Shown here: positions 24,561-32,684 of the stretch, one piece after another
Layout of the letters: each line of letters begins with the position of its first letter
How positions within the stretch are numbered: position 1 is the first letter of the stretch
From: JBOHCT01 sp050699055
GTDB lineage: Bacteria > Actinomycetota > Actinomycetes > Streptosporangiales > JBOHCT01
Assembly (NCBI GenBank): GCA_050699055.1
Contig: JBOHCT010000008.1
Span: 1 to 42,080, forward strand
DNA length: 42,080 nt
Direction of reading: 5' to 3'
Notes under the pieces: model-generated
Database searches by the model: none
What the model was told of the DNA's origin: nothing
The model's input: only the letters and a program-made list of their open reading frames with translations
Made by a program: the position numbers and the translations under genes

Positions 24561-25781
24561 GTGGCATCTGTAGCCGGAGTTGTCCGGGGCACCCTGCCGT
24601 GGGCGGAGATGTTCGCCCAGCGTACGGCCGTCGAGGTGGGCGGCGAGATCGCCGCGATCATGTCGCTATCCGGGAACGATGAGATCATCTCCTTCTCCGG
24701 TGGCTTCCCGGACCCGGCGACCTTCCCCGCAGACGAGCTCGCGGAGATCTTCCACCAGATCTCCGCGGAACCGCTGGCGTTGCAGTACGCCCCGACGGCG
24801 GGCCTGCCCGGCACCCTCGACTGGATCGCGGGGCGCCTGGAACGACTCGAGGGCCTGCGGCCCGCCGCCGACGAGCTCATCGTGACCAGCGGCGGTATCG
24901 AGGGCCTGGAGCTTCTGACGAAGAGCCTGGTCGACCCGGGCGACCCCGTCGCGGTCGAGGGCCCGTCGTACCTCGGCGCGGTGATGGCCTTCCAGGGCTA
25001 CGAGGCGGACGTCGACGCGGTGCCGGTCGACGACGACGGGATCGACGTCGAGGCCTTCGACCGGCTGGCCGCCCGCAGGCGGCCGAAGATGCTCTACACC
25101 ATCCCCGACTACCAGAACCCCGCGGGCGTGAGCATGTCGACGGAGCGCCGCCATGCGCTGGTCGCGGCAGCGCGTCGGCATGGCGTTCTGCTGGTCGAGG
25201 ATGTCGCCTACCGCGAGCTGGGCTTCGACGACGAGCGGCGGCCGAGCCTCTGGGCCCTCGCGCCTGACGTGACCGCCCAGCTCGGCACGTTCTCGAAGAC
25301 GTTCGCGCCCGGCTTCCGGATGGGCTGGGTCGCGGCTCCCGCCCCGCTGATCGCTCAGCTCGTGCTCGCGAAGCAGAACACCGACCAGTGCACCGGCGCG
25401 CTCGGCCAGCGTCTCCTGGAGGAGTACGGCCGCACGGGGCGGTTCGACAGCGGCGTCGCCGCGGCGCGAACCCTTTACGCCAGGCGGTGCCGGCTGATGC
25501 TCGACGCCCTCGACGAACACCTGCCTGAGGGCGTGTCCTTCACCCGCCCTCGCGGCGGCTTCTTCACCTGGGTCACCGCACCGGAAGGCGTCGACACCGT
25601 CGCCCTCTCCGCGTCGGCCCGCTCCGACGGTGTGGCGTTCGTCCCGGGAAAGGCGTTCTACCCGGACGAGCGGGGGACCAACTGCCTGCGCCTTTCCTTC
25701 AGCAAGGTCGCCGACGACGCCATTCCCGAGGGGGCGCGCCGCCTCGGGGGGATCCTCGCCAAGGCACTGGAGAGCCGATGA
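24561..25781 (+). CDS. PLP-dependent aminotransferase, fold type I (2-aminoadipate/MocR-like class)
   Basis: From GTG 24561 the protein is 406 residues, with the class I/II aminotransferase pattern of LysN/ARO8-like enzymes. It has ISFSGGFPDPATFP at the N terminus, LQYAPTAGLPGTLDWIAGRL, VTSGGIEGLELL, TIPDYQNPAGVSMS (NP pair), VEDVAYRELGF (Asp-x-x-Tyr), GTFSKTFAPGFRMGWV (PLP Lys) and NCLRLSFS (Arg). There is no HTH domain, so it is an enzyme and not a MocR regulator. The frame is open to 24480; GTG 24555 or 24561 after CGGGGAG fits better. The stop overlaps the cupin gene by ATGA. The substrate is unknown; context suggests an amine or amino acid. Confidence 0.88.
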   Translation: MASVAGVVRGTLPWAEMFAQRTAVEVGGEIAAIMSLSGNDEIISFSGGFPDPATFPADELAEIFHQISAEPLALQYAPTAGLPGTLDWIAGRLERLEGLRPAADELIVTSGGIEGLELLTKSLVDPGDPVAVEGPSYLGAVMAFQGYEADVDAVPVDDDGIDVEAFDRLAARRRPKMLYTIPDYQNPAGVSMSTERRHALVAAARRHGVLLVEDVAYRELGFDDERRPSLWALAPDVTAQLGTFSKTFAPGFRMGWVAAPAPLIAQLVLAKQNTDQCTGALGQRLLEEYGRTGRFDSGVAAARTLYARRCRLMLDALDEHLPEGVSFTRPRGGFFTWVTAPEGVDTVALSASARSDGVAFVPGKAFYPDERGTNCLRLSFSKVADDAIPEGARRLGGILAKALESR

Positions 25782-26233
25782 CAGACAACCCAACCGACAG
25801 ACCGAGCGGGCCCGCGGACAGCGCCACCGAGCGGGACGCGTACTTCGCGCAAGATGCCGCCGGCACTCCCGAGAAGGAGGGCCGCTTCATCGAGGTCGAC
25901 GACCTGCGGTCGGTCTCCTTCACCCCGGGTCTCGACTTCCGGCCCATCCTCGGCGACCGGGTGATGGCCAACTTCGTGTACTTCGACGAGCACACCGAGG
26001 CCCCCACACACGTCCATGACGAGGAGCAGGTGACCGTAGTGCTCGAGGGCGAGCTGGAGTTCGACCTTGGCGAGGAGCGCCGCGTCCTGCGGCCGGGCCA
26101 GGCGGCGGTGATCCCGCCGTGGGTACGGCACGGCGCGCGTACCCGCAGTACACGCTGCGTCGAGATCGACATCTTCGCTCCGCCCCGCGCGGTCCTGGTA
26201 CGCAAGCTCCTCGAGGACGAGGACCAGCGGTAG
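25778..26233 (+). CDS. Cupin-domain protein
   Basis: A 151-residue single-cupin protein. The metal-binding motifs are HTEAPTHVHDEEQVTVVLEG (cupin 1, with His and Glu ligands) and PPWVRHGARTRSTRC (cupin 2 His). It starts inside the aminotransferase stop codon (ATGA) and is followed 6 bases later by the amidotransferase. Such small cupins act as dioxygenases, isomerases or ligand sensors; nothing here identifies which. Confidence 0.88.
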   Translation: MTDNPTDRPSGPADSATERDAYFAQDAAGTPEKEGRFIEVDDLRSVSFTPGLDFRPILGDRVMANFVYFDEHTEAPTHVHDEEQVTVVLEGELEFDLGEERRVLRPGQAAVIPPWVRHGARTRSTRCVEIDIFAPPRAVLVRKLLEDEDQR

Positions 26234-26239
26234 GCGACC

Positions 26240-27070
26240 ATGTGCCGGATCCTCGCCCTCGCGTCCCGGCGTCCCCGTCCGCCCGTCGAGCTGCTCGGCG
26301 AGCGGGCGGTGAAGGAGTTCGTCGCGCTGTCCCACGAGCACCCCGACGGCTGGGGCGTGGCCTGGGTGGACGGCCGCGGCGACGGGGTTCACACGGAGCG
26401 GTCTGTCGAGCCGGCCTACGCGGACTCCCGGCTGGTCGCGCTCCTGCACGAGACGCCCGCCACCGGGCTGTTTCTGCATCTACGATGGGCGACCCCCGGT
26501 TTTCCCGTCTCGCTGCCCAACACCCATCCGTTCAGGGACGGAGAGCGGGTCGCCTTCGCCCACAACGGCGCGCTGCGTGCCGGGGAGGCTTTGGAGGGTC
26601 TGGTGCCGCCCCGGCTCCGGGACCGCCGCCGGGGGACGTCCGACAGCGAGGCGTATTTCCTGCGCTTCCTCGGGGAGTGGCGCGACGACGTCTCCGGTGG
26701 GTTGGCGCGAGCCGTCGAGTCCGTCACTGACGTGTGCACGCCGAGCGGCCTCAACGCGGTCGTACTCACGCCGACCACGCTCGCCGCGGTGTGCTGGTAC
26801 GACCCGGCCTCCCCGCCGCCGCACCCGGACCCCGCCGGAGGCCCGCCCCACGGATCAGCCCAGTCCGACCCCGACTACTACACGCTCCGGGTGTGGCACA
26901 TGCCAGACGCGGTCGTGATCGCGTCGTCCGGCTGGCCGCGCGGAGGCGGCCCAGAAGGCGCCCGGGGAGGCCACGAGGTCCTTCCGAACGGGTCTGTCCT
27001 CACCTGCCCCCTCGACACCCTCGCGACCGAGACGCGAGTCTTGGGTCCACACAAGAGCGCGTCCGCATAG
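26240..27070 (+). CDS. Class II glutamine amidotransferase (YafJ/EgtC-like)
   Basis: A 276-residue Ntn-hydrolase domain protein. The N-terminal nucleophile is Cys2 (MCRILALAS). Glutamine-site features follow: HEHPDGWGVAWVDG, LHLRWATPGFPVSLPNTHPF, RVAFAHNGAL and GTSDSEAYFLRFL. Stand-alone proteins of this type include EgtC, which hydrolyses a gamma-glutamyl bond in ergothioneine synthesis. Its place with a gamma-glutamyl-ligase-like gene suggests it removes a gamma-glutamyl group. A Pro/Gly-rich insert lies near residues 190-215. The gene ends 57 bases before the convergent LuxR fragment. Confidence 0.86.
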   Translation: MCRILALASRRPRPPVELLGERAVKEFVALSHEHPDGWGVAWVDGRGDGVHTERSVEPAYADSRLVALLHETPATGLFLHLRWATPGFPVSLPNTHPFRDGERVAFAHNGALRAGEALEGLVPPRLRDRRRGTSDSEAYFLRFLGEWRDDVSGGLARAVESVTDVCTPSGLNAVVLTPTTLAAVCWYDPASPPPHPDPAGGPPHGSAQSDPDYYTLRVWHMPDAVVIASSGWPRGGGPEGARGGHEVLPNGSVLTCPLDTLATETRVLGPHKSASA

Positions 27071-27127
27071 TGGAGCTACGACGAGGCACGTTCCGTCATG
27101 GTCGGCGAGGTGCAACCACAGCGCGCG

Positions 27128-27535
27128 TCAGCTGGCGCCGGCGCCACTCAGGTAGGCGAGGACGGCGAGTACCCGGCGGTTGTCGTCGTCGGAGGGATGC
27201 AGGTCGAGCTTGGCGAAGATGCTCGCGGTGTGTTTGCCGACGGCGCTCTCGCTGAGGTACAGCCGCGCGCCGATGGCGGCGTTGGAGCGCCCCTCGGCCA
27301 TCAGCTCGAGCACCTCGCGCTCACGCGGGGTCAGCCGGCCCAGTGGTTCGTCCCGTGCCCCGGTCGCCAGCAGCTTCGAGACCACCTCCGGGTCCATGGC
27401 CGTACCGCCGGCCGCGACCCGACGTACGGCGTCGATGAACTGCTCCGCATTGAACACTCGGTCCTTGAGCAGGTAACCCACCGCTCCGGACCCGTCGGCG
27501 AGCAGCTCGCGAGCGTAGAGAAGCTGCCCGTGCAC
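27128..27535 (-). pseudogene. NarL/LuxR-type response regulator, 5'-truncated
   Basis: The frame encodes the tail of a receiver domain (LYARELLADGSGAVGYLLKD, then FIDAVRRVAAGGTAMDPEVV) and a full LuxR HTH (LTPREREVLELMAEGRSNAA, then GARLYLSESAVGKHTASIFA). The first ~90 residues, including the phosphorylated Asp and acidic pair, are missing. The break at ~27530 is also the break of the ABC-2 permease fragment on the other strand, so a single deletion removed both 5' ends. The HTH alone could still be expressed only if a promoter was recruited. Confidence 0.8.
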
Positions 27536-27864
27536 GTCGGCGGCTTCGTGCTGGCCCTGCTGCTGGGTACGTGCGCTTTGTTCGCCTTGGGCCTCGTCGT
27601 GGCGGCGATAGCCCCGGGCGGTCGGGCCGCCACCGGGATCGGCGCGATCATGTTCATCGTCACGTTCTTCTTCGGCGGCGTGTACATCCCTCGGGCCGAG
27701 CTGCCGGACGTCGTCGTCCGGATCGGCGAGTTCGTTCCGCCGAGCGTGGAGGCGATCCAGGGAGCCTGGACGGGTACGGGACCGGGGTGCCGCACCTCGC
27801 CGTCATGGCCGCGGTCGCCGTGGGGGCGGGCGCGGCGGCGGCACGGATGTTCCGCTGGAGTTGA
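27530..27864 (+). pseudogene. ABC-2 permease, C-terminal remnant with a frameshift
   Basis: Two hydrophobic segments (GGFVLALLLGTCALFALGLV and IGAIMFIVTFFFGGVYIP) and an amphipathic PELPDVVVRIGEFVPPSVEA-like region correspond to the end of a DrrB/ABC-2 permease. The frame shifts near 27785, after which VPHLAVMAAVAVGAGAAAAR-MFRWS and a stop follow in another frame. The N-terminal ~2/3 and the ATPase partner are absent. Permeases of this kind are often near LuxR two-component genes, consistent with the neighbour on the other strand. Confidence 0.65.
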
Positions 27865-27933
27865 GCGCGTCCGCACTAGATCCGCAGACGCGCCACATGT
27901 GCCACCGGAAGATCCGCGAATCTGCCTGCAGAA

Positions 27934-27963
27934 TTGCCATTCTTTCGTAGGTGCGGCTAGCAT
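27934..27963 (+). promoter_or_regulatory. Promoter of the Mo/W operon, apparently leaderless
   Basis: TTGCCA (27934-27939), an 18-base spacer and TAGCAT (27958-27963) lie immediately before GTG 27970. Transcription would start at or next to the start codon, and no SD is present. This is inferred from sequence only. Confidence 0.55.
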
Positions 27964-27969
27964 CACGGG

Positions 27970-28368
27970 GTGCCGACGTTCCGGATCAGTGAGGCGGCCG
28001 AGCTGCTCGGGGTCAGCGACGACACGGTGCGCCGGTGGGCTGACGCCGGCCGGTTGTCCACCGTCCGCGGAGCCAGTGGTCGGCTGGGGATCGATGGCGG
28101 GGTACTGGCCGAGTTCGCCCAGGAGCTGGCCGAGGAGCCGCGCCCGGATCGGATCGTCGGGCAGTCGGCGCGTAACCGGTTCCGCGGCATCGTCACCAAG
28201 GTGACCCAGGACGCCGTGATGGCCCAGGTGGAGATCCAGGCCGGGCCACATCGGGTGGTGTCGCTGTTGAGCCGGGAGGCGGTCCTTGAGCTCGGGCTCG
28301 AGCCGGGGGTCTTGGCGGTGGCCGCGGTCAAGGCCACCAATGTCGTGGTCGAGCTGCCGGGGCGGTGA
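27970..28368 (+). CDS. HTH + Mop (molybdopterin/molybdate-binding) domain regulator
   Basis: A 132-residue protein. The N-terminal MerR/excisionase-type HTH is FRISEAAELLGVSDDTVRRW with DAGRLSTVRG. The C-terminal Mop/TOBE domain is SARNRFRGIVTKVTQDAVMA, VVSLLSREAVLELGLEPG, and AAVKATNVVV, which binds molybdate or tungstate oxyanion. It heads the transport operon and overlaps the substrate-binding protein gene (GTGA). It likely senses Mo/W and controls the operon, playing the part of ModE with a different DNA-binding domain. Confidence 0.9.
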   Translation: MPTFRISEAAELLGVSDDTVRRWADAGRLSTVRGASGRLGIDGGVLAEFAQELAEEPRPDRIVGQSARNRFRGIVTKVTQDAVMAQVEIQAGPHRVVSLLSREAVLELGLEPGVLAVAAVKATNVVVELPGR

Positions 28369-29288
28369 CGAGCTTGAGGAGTGGGGTGCGACGCAGATCC
28401 TGTGCCCTGGTCGCGATCGGGATGACGGCGATGGCGGTGCTGGCGGCCGGGTGCGGCGACGCCAACCCCGCTCGTTCAGCCGGCGGCGGCCCCGCACCGT
28501 CAGGCTCGGGGACGGTGCGTGTCCTGTACGCCGGGTCTCTGGTCAACACGATGGAGCATGACCTCGGGCCGGCGTTCGCGAAGGCCACGGGCTACCGCTA
28601 CCAGGGATACGGGGCGGGGTCGACGAAGATCGCGAACGAGATCAAGGGGAAGGTTCGCCGCGGCGACGTGTTTATCTCCGCCAACCCCGAGGTCAACGAC
28701 ACGCTCATGGGGTCCGGCGGCTTCGTATCGTGGTACGTCACCCTTGCCCGCTCCCCGCTGGTGCTGGCCTACAACCCGAAGAGCACGTTCGCCGACCAGC
28801 TGAAGAACAAGCCGTGGTACCAGGTCGTCGCCGAGCCCGGGTTCAAGCTCGGGCGCACCGACCCGAAGCTCGACCCGAAAGGCGAGCTGACCGGCCAGGC
28901 GGTCAAGCAGCTCGCGAAGGATAAGCACCGTCCCGGGCTAGAGCAGAAGATCCTGGCGGGCTCGAAGGTCTTTCCCGAGGAGGATCTGGTGGGGCGGCTG
29001 CAGGCCGGCCAGCTCGACGCGGGATTCTTCTACTCCATCGAGACAAGCGAGTTGAACCTCCCTACCGTGTCGCTGGCTCCGGTCCACCTCTCCGCCTCCT
29101 ACACCGCCACCGTGCTGGGCCGGGCCCCCAACCGGCGCGGCGGGGTGGCGTTCGTGGCCTTCCTGCTCGGGGACAAGGGAAGCAAGATCCTGCGTTCCCA
29201 TGGTTTCGACCTCATCCGGCCGGCGAAGGTCTCCGGTGACGCCTCGTCAGTGCCGAAGAAGCTGCGGGCGGTGGTGGGCGCCGGGTGA
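28365..29288 (+). CDS. Molybdate/tungstate-binding lipoprotein (ModA/WtpA family)
   Basis: A 307-residue exported protein. The signal peptide ends in a lipobox (AVLAAGC, Cys near residue 29). The mature part has VRVLYAGSLVNTMEHDLGPA, YGAGSTKIANEIKGKVRRGD, VFISANPEVNDTL and DAGFFYSIETSE, typical of WtpA-type oxyanion-binding proteins. It captures molybdate or tungstate outside the membrane for the fused transporter downstream. Translation is coupled on both sides by GTGA overlaps. Molybdate versus tungstate cannot be told from sequence. Confidence 0.92.
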   Translation: MTSLRSGVRRRSCALVAIGMTAMAVLAAGCGDANPARSAGGGPAPSGSGTVRVLYAGSLVNTMEHDLGPAFAKATGYRYQGYGAGSTKIANEIKGKVRRGDVFISANPEVNDTLMGSGGFVSWYVTLARSPLVLAYNPKSTFADQLKNKPWYQVVAEPGFKLGRTDPKLDPKGELTGQAVKQLAKDKHRPGLEQKILAGSKVFPEEDLVGRLQAGQLDAGFFYSIETSELNLPTVSLAPVHLSASYTATVLGRAPNRRGGVAFVAFLLGDKGSKILRSHGFDLIRPAKVSGDASSVPKKLRAVVGAG

Positions 29289-31195
29289 CGCGCCGGGGGG
29301 TCACTTCGCTGGTCGCCCTGGCGGGGCTGCTGGTGGCCTACCTGGTCGTTCCGGTCGTCGCGTTCGTCGCCAGGTTCGCCGATCACGCCGGTGGGGTCTC
29401 ACGGGCGGCGGCGCGGCCCAGCGCGCTGGGCGCGGCGCTGGGGGTGTCGCTGCAGACGGCGAGCATCGCCACCGGCGTGATCGCCGTGCTGGGGATACCG
29501 CTGGGCTACCTGCTGGCCCGCGGCCACGGCCGGGTGAGAGATCTGGTGGGGGTGCTGGTGCAGCTTCCGCTGGCACTGCCCCCGCTGATCTCGGGCATCC
29601 TGCTGATCTACGTCGTCGGCCCCTACACGTTTGTCGGGCAGGTCTTCGGTGGGGCGCTGACGGAAAGCCGCGTCGGGATCGTGCTGGCGCAGACGTTCGT
29701 GGCCGCCCCGTTCCTCATCGTGGCCGCCCGGTCCGCGTTCGCCGCGGTCGAGCCCGCTCTCGACGACGTCGCCGCGACCCTGGGCCACTCCCGGCTGTCG
29801 CGGTTCGTCCGGGTGTGGCTGCCGGTGGCCGCTCCCGGTATCGGCGCGGGGCTGCTGCTGTCGTGGCTGCGGGCCTTCGGGGAGTTCGGTGCCACCGTCA
29901 TCCTCGCGTACCACCCCTACTCGCTGCCCGTGTACACGTTCGTGCAGTTCGGCTCCACCGGCCTGACCGCCACCCTGCTGCCGGTCGCCGCCGCGTTGGC
30001 GGCGGCGTTCGCGGTGCTGACGCTGGCCGTGCTCGCTCCCCGCGCCCGCCGGCCCGGCCGTCGGGCACCCAGGCTGCCTCCGCCCAAACCACCGGTAACC
30101 GGTGAGCCCGGGCCCCCACTGTGCTTCGACCTCGCCGCGCACCTCGGCGCGTTCGACCTGCGACTCGCCTACCAGCCCTCCGGCCGGCGGTTGGCGTTGC
30201 TGGGCCCCTCTGGAGCGGGCAAGACTCTCACCCTGCGGCTGCTGGCCGGACTCACCTCCGGCAGCGCCACACACGTCACGCTCGGGACACAGGAGCTTTC
30301 CTGGCTGCCAGCCGAAGCGCGCGGCATCGGCTACCTACCCCAGGACCCCGCGCTGCTGCCGCACCTGCCCGTGTGGCGGCAGGTGACCTTCGGCGTCGAC
30401 GCCGACCCCGCCCTCGCGGCGTACTGGCTGTCCCGGCTGGGCATCACCGACCTCGCTGGCCGCACACCCGCCGAGCTGTCTGGCGGGCAGCGCCGCCGCG
30501 TTGCCCTGGCCCGGGCACTGGCCCGAGGCCCACGGCTGCTGCTGCTCGACGAGCCGTCCACCGGTCTCGACGCCCCGGTACGTGACCAGCTGCGCCGCGA
30601 GCTGCGGCGGCTGCAACGCGATACCGGCCTCACCACGGTCGTGGTGACCCACGACCCGGTCGAGGCCGCCCTGCTCGCCGACGATGTCGTCATCGTCTCC
30701 CACGGGCGGCTGCTCCAGGCCGGCGACCAGCCCGGCGTGTACCGGCGACCAAACAGCCCGGCCGCCGCCAGCCTGCTCGGGATCCGCAACCAGAACAGCG
30801 GCACCGTCGCCGGCCCCGGCGTCATCGACAGCCACGGGCTTCGTCTAACCGTCGCCCACCCGAACCTGCCGGACGGTACTCCCGTCACCTGGTGCATCCG
30901 CCCCGAACGCCTTCGCCCGGACACCGACGGCCACCCCACCCACGTCCTCGAGGTCACCGACCTGGGTGGGCTGCACGAGGCGGTCCTCACCGTCGGCGAT
31001 GGCCTCACGCTCACCATGCGCACGGCGGTGCCGGCGACGCTGACCCCCGGAGCGCGAATCAACGTCGCCATCCCCGGTGACGCCATCACCACCTGGCCGG
31101 CCACCGCCGACGGCCACACGTCCCCGCCCACCCCGCCCCCGGGTCTCGAACCGGAACCCTCCCTCGTCGGACGCAAGGAAGGGGGAGGCCGCTGA
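29285..31195 (+). CDS. Fused molybdate/tungstate ABC permease-ATPase (ModB-ModC)
   Basis: A 636-residue fusion. Residues ~1-260 are the permease: five or six membrane segments and the EAA-like loop DDVAATLGHSRLSRFVRVWL-P. After a Pro-rich linker comes the ATPase: GPSGAGKTLTLRLLAG (Walker A), LPQDPALLPHLPVW (Q-loop), LSGGQRRRVALARAL (signature), LLLLDEPSTGLD (Walker B) and VVTHD (H-loop). A C-terminal TOBE domain follows (NSGTVAGPG, VTWCIRPERLR). ModB and ModC are usually separate chains; the two halves are in one continuous frame here, so this is a real fusion. The GTG start overlaps the modA-like stop. Confidence 0.93.
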   Translation: MTRRGVTSLVALAGLLVAYLVVPVVAFVARFADHAGGVSRAAARPSALGAALGVSLQTASIATGVIAVLGIPLGYLLARGHGRVRDLVGVLVQLPLALPPLISGILLIYVVGPYTFVGQVFGGALTESRVGIVLAQTFVAAPFLIVAARSAFAAVEPALDDVAATLGHSRLSRFVRVWLPVAAPGIGAGLLLSWLRAFGEFGATVILAYHPYSLPVYTFVQFGSTGLTATLLPVAAALAAAFAVLTLAVLAPRARRPGRRAPRLPPPKPPVTGEPGPPLCFDLAAHLGAFDLRLAYQPSGRRLALLGPSGAGKTLTLRLLAGLTSGSATHVTLGTQELSWLPAEARGIGYLPQDPALLPHLPVWRQVTFGVDADPALAAYWLSRLGITDLAGRTPAELSGGQRRRVALARALARGPRLLLLDEPSTGLDAPVRDQLRRELRRLQRDTGLTTVVVTHDPVEAALLADDVVIVSHGRLLQAGDQPGVYRRPNSPAAASLLGIRNQNSGTVAGPGVIDSHGLRLTVAHPNLPDGTPVTWCIRPERLRPDTDGHPTHVLEVTDLGGLHEAVLTVGDGLTLTMRTAVPATLTPGARINVAIPGDAITTWPATADGHTSPPTPPPGLEPEPSLVGRKEGGGR

Positions 31196-31296
31196 CGTCG
31201 TGACCGTCCGGCCGTAGCCGAGCGGATGCCGGATGCCGGGGAGGTTCACCGCCCCGGCCTCGTGGCCGGCTCCGGCCGCCGGTCCAGCGAACCCGG
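31196..31296. other. Convergent gap with a possible degenerate copy of the dispersed box
   Basis: Between the Mo/W transporter and the anti-sigma gene, GTGAACCTC appears on the minus strand (31241-31249) followed by a partly matching C/G-rich stretch and a tandem GGCATCC. It resembles the box at 34287, 37097 and 40675 but is too diverged to be sure. Confidence 0.3.
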
Positions 31297-32052
31297 TCAG
31301 CCGATGGAGCGGGCGACCTCGATGGCCTCATTGCGGGTGAAGTGGCCCTCCAGCCGCAGGGTGACCTTGCCGACCTGCCAGATCAGCGTGTTCCCGGCGA
31401 GCCTGGCCGACGCGGTGTGCCACTGGCCGTGGCGATCCACGTAGGCGACCTCGTGTGGCCCGCGGGTCCACATCCCGCGATGGCCGTCGACGCGTACGGG
31501 ATGGACTTCTCCGACCGAGACCCACTTGCGGAGCACGGGTCCGATGGTTCCGTTGAACTCATCCAACCGCCCCGCGACCCCGTGGGAGCCCGACGAGGGA
31601 CGGCCGGGTCCGGCGCGGTAGATGAGCGAGACGACCCGTGGCGGACGCCCACCGCTGACGGTCACCTTGTCGGGAGTGCCGAGCCCCGCGGGCGCGTAGA
31701 CGGGGAACGTCGCCAGGTCGCGTGCCTCGGCCAGGTCCTTGTTCTCGCGGCCCGGCAGTCCGCCGGCGCCGTGCGGCTTCGGCGCCGGACCGGTGGATAT
31801 CTCTACGCCCGCGAACCGGAACAGCTCGGCGACGCTGGCCCGGACCTCCGGCGAGGCGGCTACGGCCACGCACAGCACGATGAGCACCGCGGCGGCGGCC
31901 GCGAGCCGCCGTGACCATCCCGCGTGCGCCGGTGCTTCGAGGCGGGTCCGTACGGCTCGACTGCAATCGGGCGCGGGAGGCACGTCGAGGCGGTGCCCGA
32001 GCTCGCGGAGGTCCGCGTCGAGCCTGAGCCTGTCCCCGTGCCAGTCAGCCAT
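31297..32052 (-). CDS. Single-pass membrane protein, ECF sigma partner (putative anti-sigma factor)
   Basis: A 251-residue protein: a short cytoplasmic N terminus, one membrane segment at ~49-67 (RRLAAAAAVLIVLCVAVAAS), and a ~180-residue outer domain of unknown fold. It overlaps the end of the ECF sigma gene by 8 bases (ATGGCTGA), the arrangement expected of an anti-sigma factor. The zinc-binding HxxxCxxC of ZAS anti-sigma factors is absent, so sigma binding would need another mode. Function is inferred from position. Confidence 0.65.
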   Translation of the reverse strand: MADWHGDRLRLDADLRELGHRLDVPPAPDCSRAVRTRLEAPAHAGWSRRLAAAAAVLIVLCVAVAASPEVRASVAELFRFAGVEISTGPAPKPHGAGGLPGRENKDLAEARDLATFPVYAPAGLGTPDKVTVSGGRPPRVVSLIYRAGPGRPSSGSHGVAGRLDEFNGTIGPVLRKWVSVGEVHPVRVDGHRGMWTRGPHEVAYVDRHGQWHTASARLAGNTLIWQVGKVTLRLEGHFTRNEAIEVARSIG

Positions 32053-32614
32053 CGGGCACCTCCTGCGGGGAACCGGACTCGACGCTGGATCTGAGTCGTG
32101 CCAGGGCGCGGGAGGTCCTCGACTTCACCGTCCCGCGTCGCCAGCCGAGCATTTCCGCCGTCTCGGCCTCTCCGAGGTCGAGGAAGTAACGGCAGGTGAC
32201 GACGAGTCGATCCTTGTCAGGGAGGGCTCGTACGGCCTCGAGCAGGAACTCGCCGCGCTCGGCCGCGAGGGCCTCGCCTTCCGGGTCGCGGGCCGGCGCT
32301 CGATCGGTGTCCGCGACCGATACCCGCAGCGCGAGCGCGTCGCGGCGGCGCGCGGCACGGTGCAGGTTCTTCGTCTCGTTCGTCACGATCCGCAGCAGCC
32401 AGGGGCGGAACGGCGCGTCGGCGCGGAACCACCGCAGCTTCCTGTACGCCTTTACGAACGCCTCCTGCACCACGTCGTCGGCGTCGTCGCCGGCCCCGAG
32501 CAGCACCGCGGTCCGGTGCGCGAGCGTGGTGTACCGCGCGACCAGCACCTCGTAGGCGTCCAGGTCGCCGTTCAATGACCGTTCGATCGCCGCCGCGTCG
32601 TCCGTGGTGCGCAC
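32045..32614 (-). CDS. ECF-type RNA polymerase sigma factor
   Basis: A 189-residue sigma factor from GTG 32614. Region 2 reads LDAYEVLVARY, DDADDVVQEAFVKAYRKLRW and RPWLLRIVTNETKNLHRAA; region 4 reads DRLVVTCRYFLDLGEAETA with GTVKSRTSRALARLR. The reading frame is also open to ATG 32695, but that codon sits in the perfect inverted repeat at 32685-32724 and adds 27 residues that do not match the family. The gene is coupled to the membrane protein downstream and lies downstream of menA on the same strand. The signal it answers is unknown. Confidence 0.9.
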   Translation of the reverse strand: MRTTDDAAAIERSLNGDLDAYEVLVARYTTLAHRTAVLLGAGDDADDVVQEAFVKAYRKLRWFRADAPFRPWLLRIVTNETKNLHRAARRRDALALRVSVADTDRAPARDPEGEALAAERGEFLLEAVRALPDKDRLVVTCRYFLDLGEAETAEMLGWRRGTVKSRTSRALARLRSSVESGSPQEVPDG

Positions 32615-32684
32615 CTTCGGTGGGTCGGCCGTTTCCCTTCGTTGGTACACCTTTCGGCGGCTTCGAGTTCCACCGCGGCCGACC

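Noticed and set aside
27098..28204. 368-codon plus-strand frame running through the LuxR fragment, the permease fragment and the Mo regulator
   Set aside because: Only its middle (about 27530-27785) is protein-like; the rest is antisense or out-of-frame to better calls, so it is a chance read-through.
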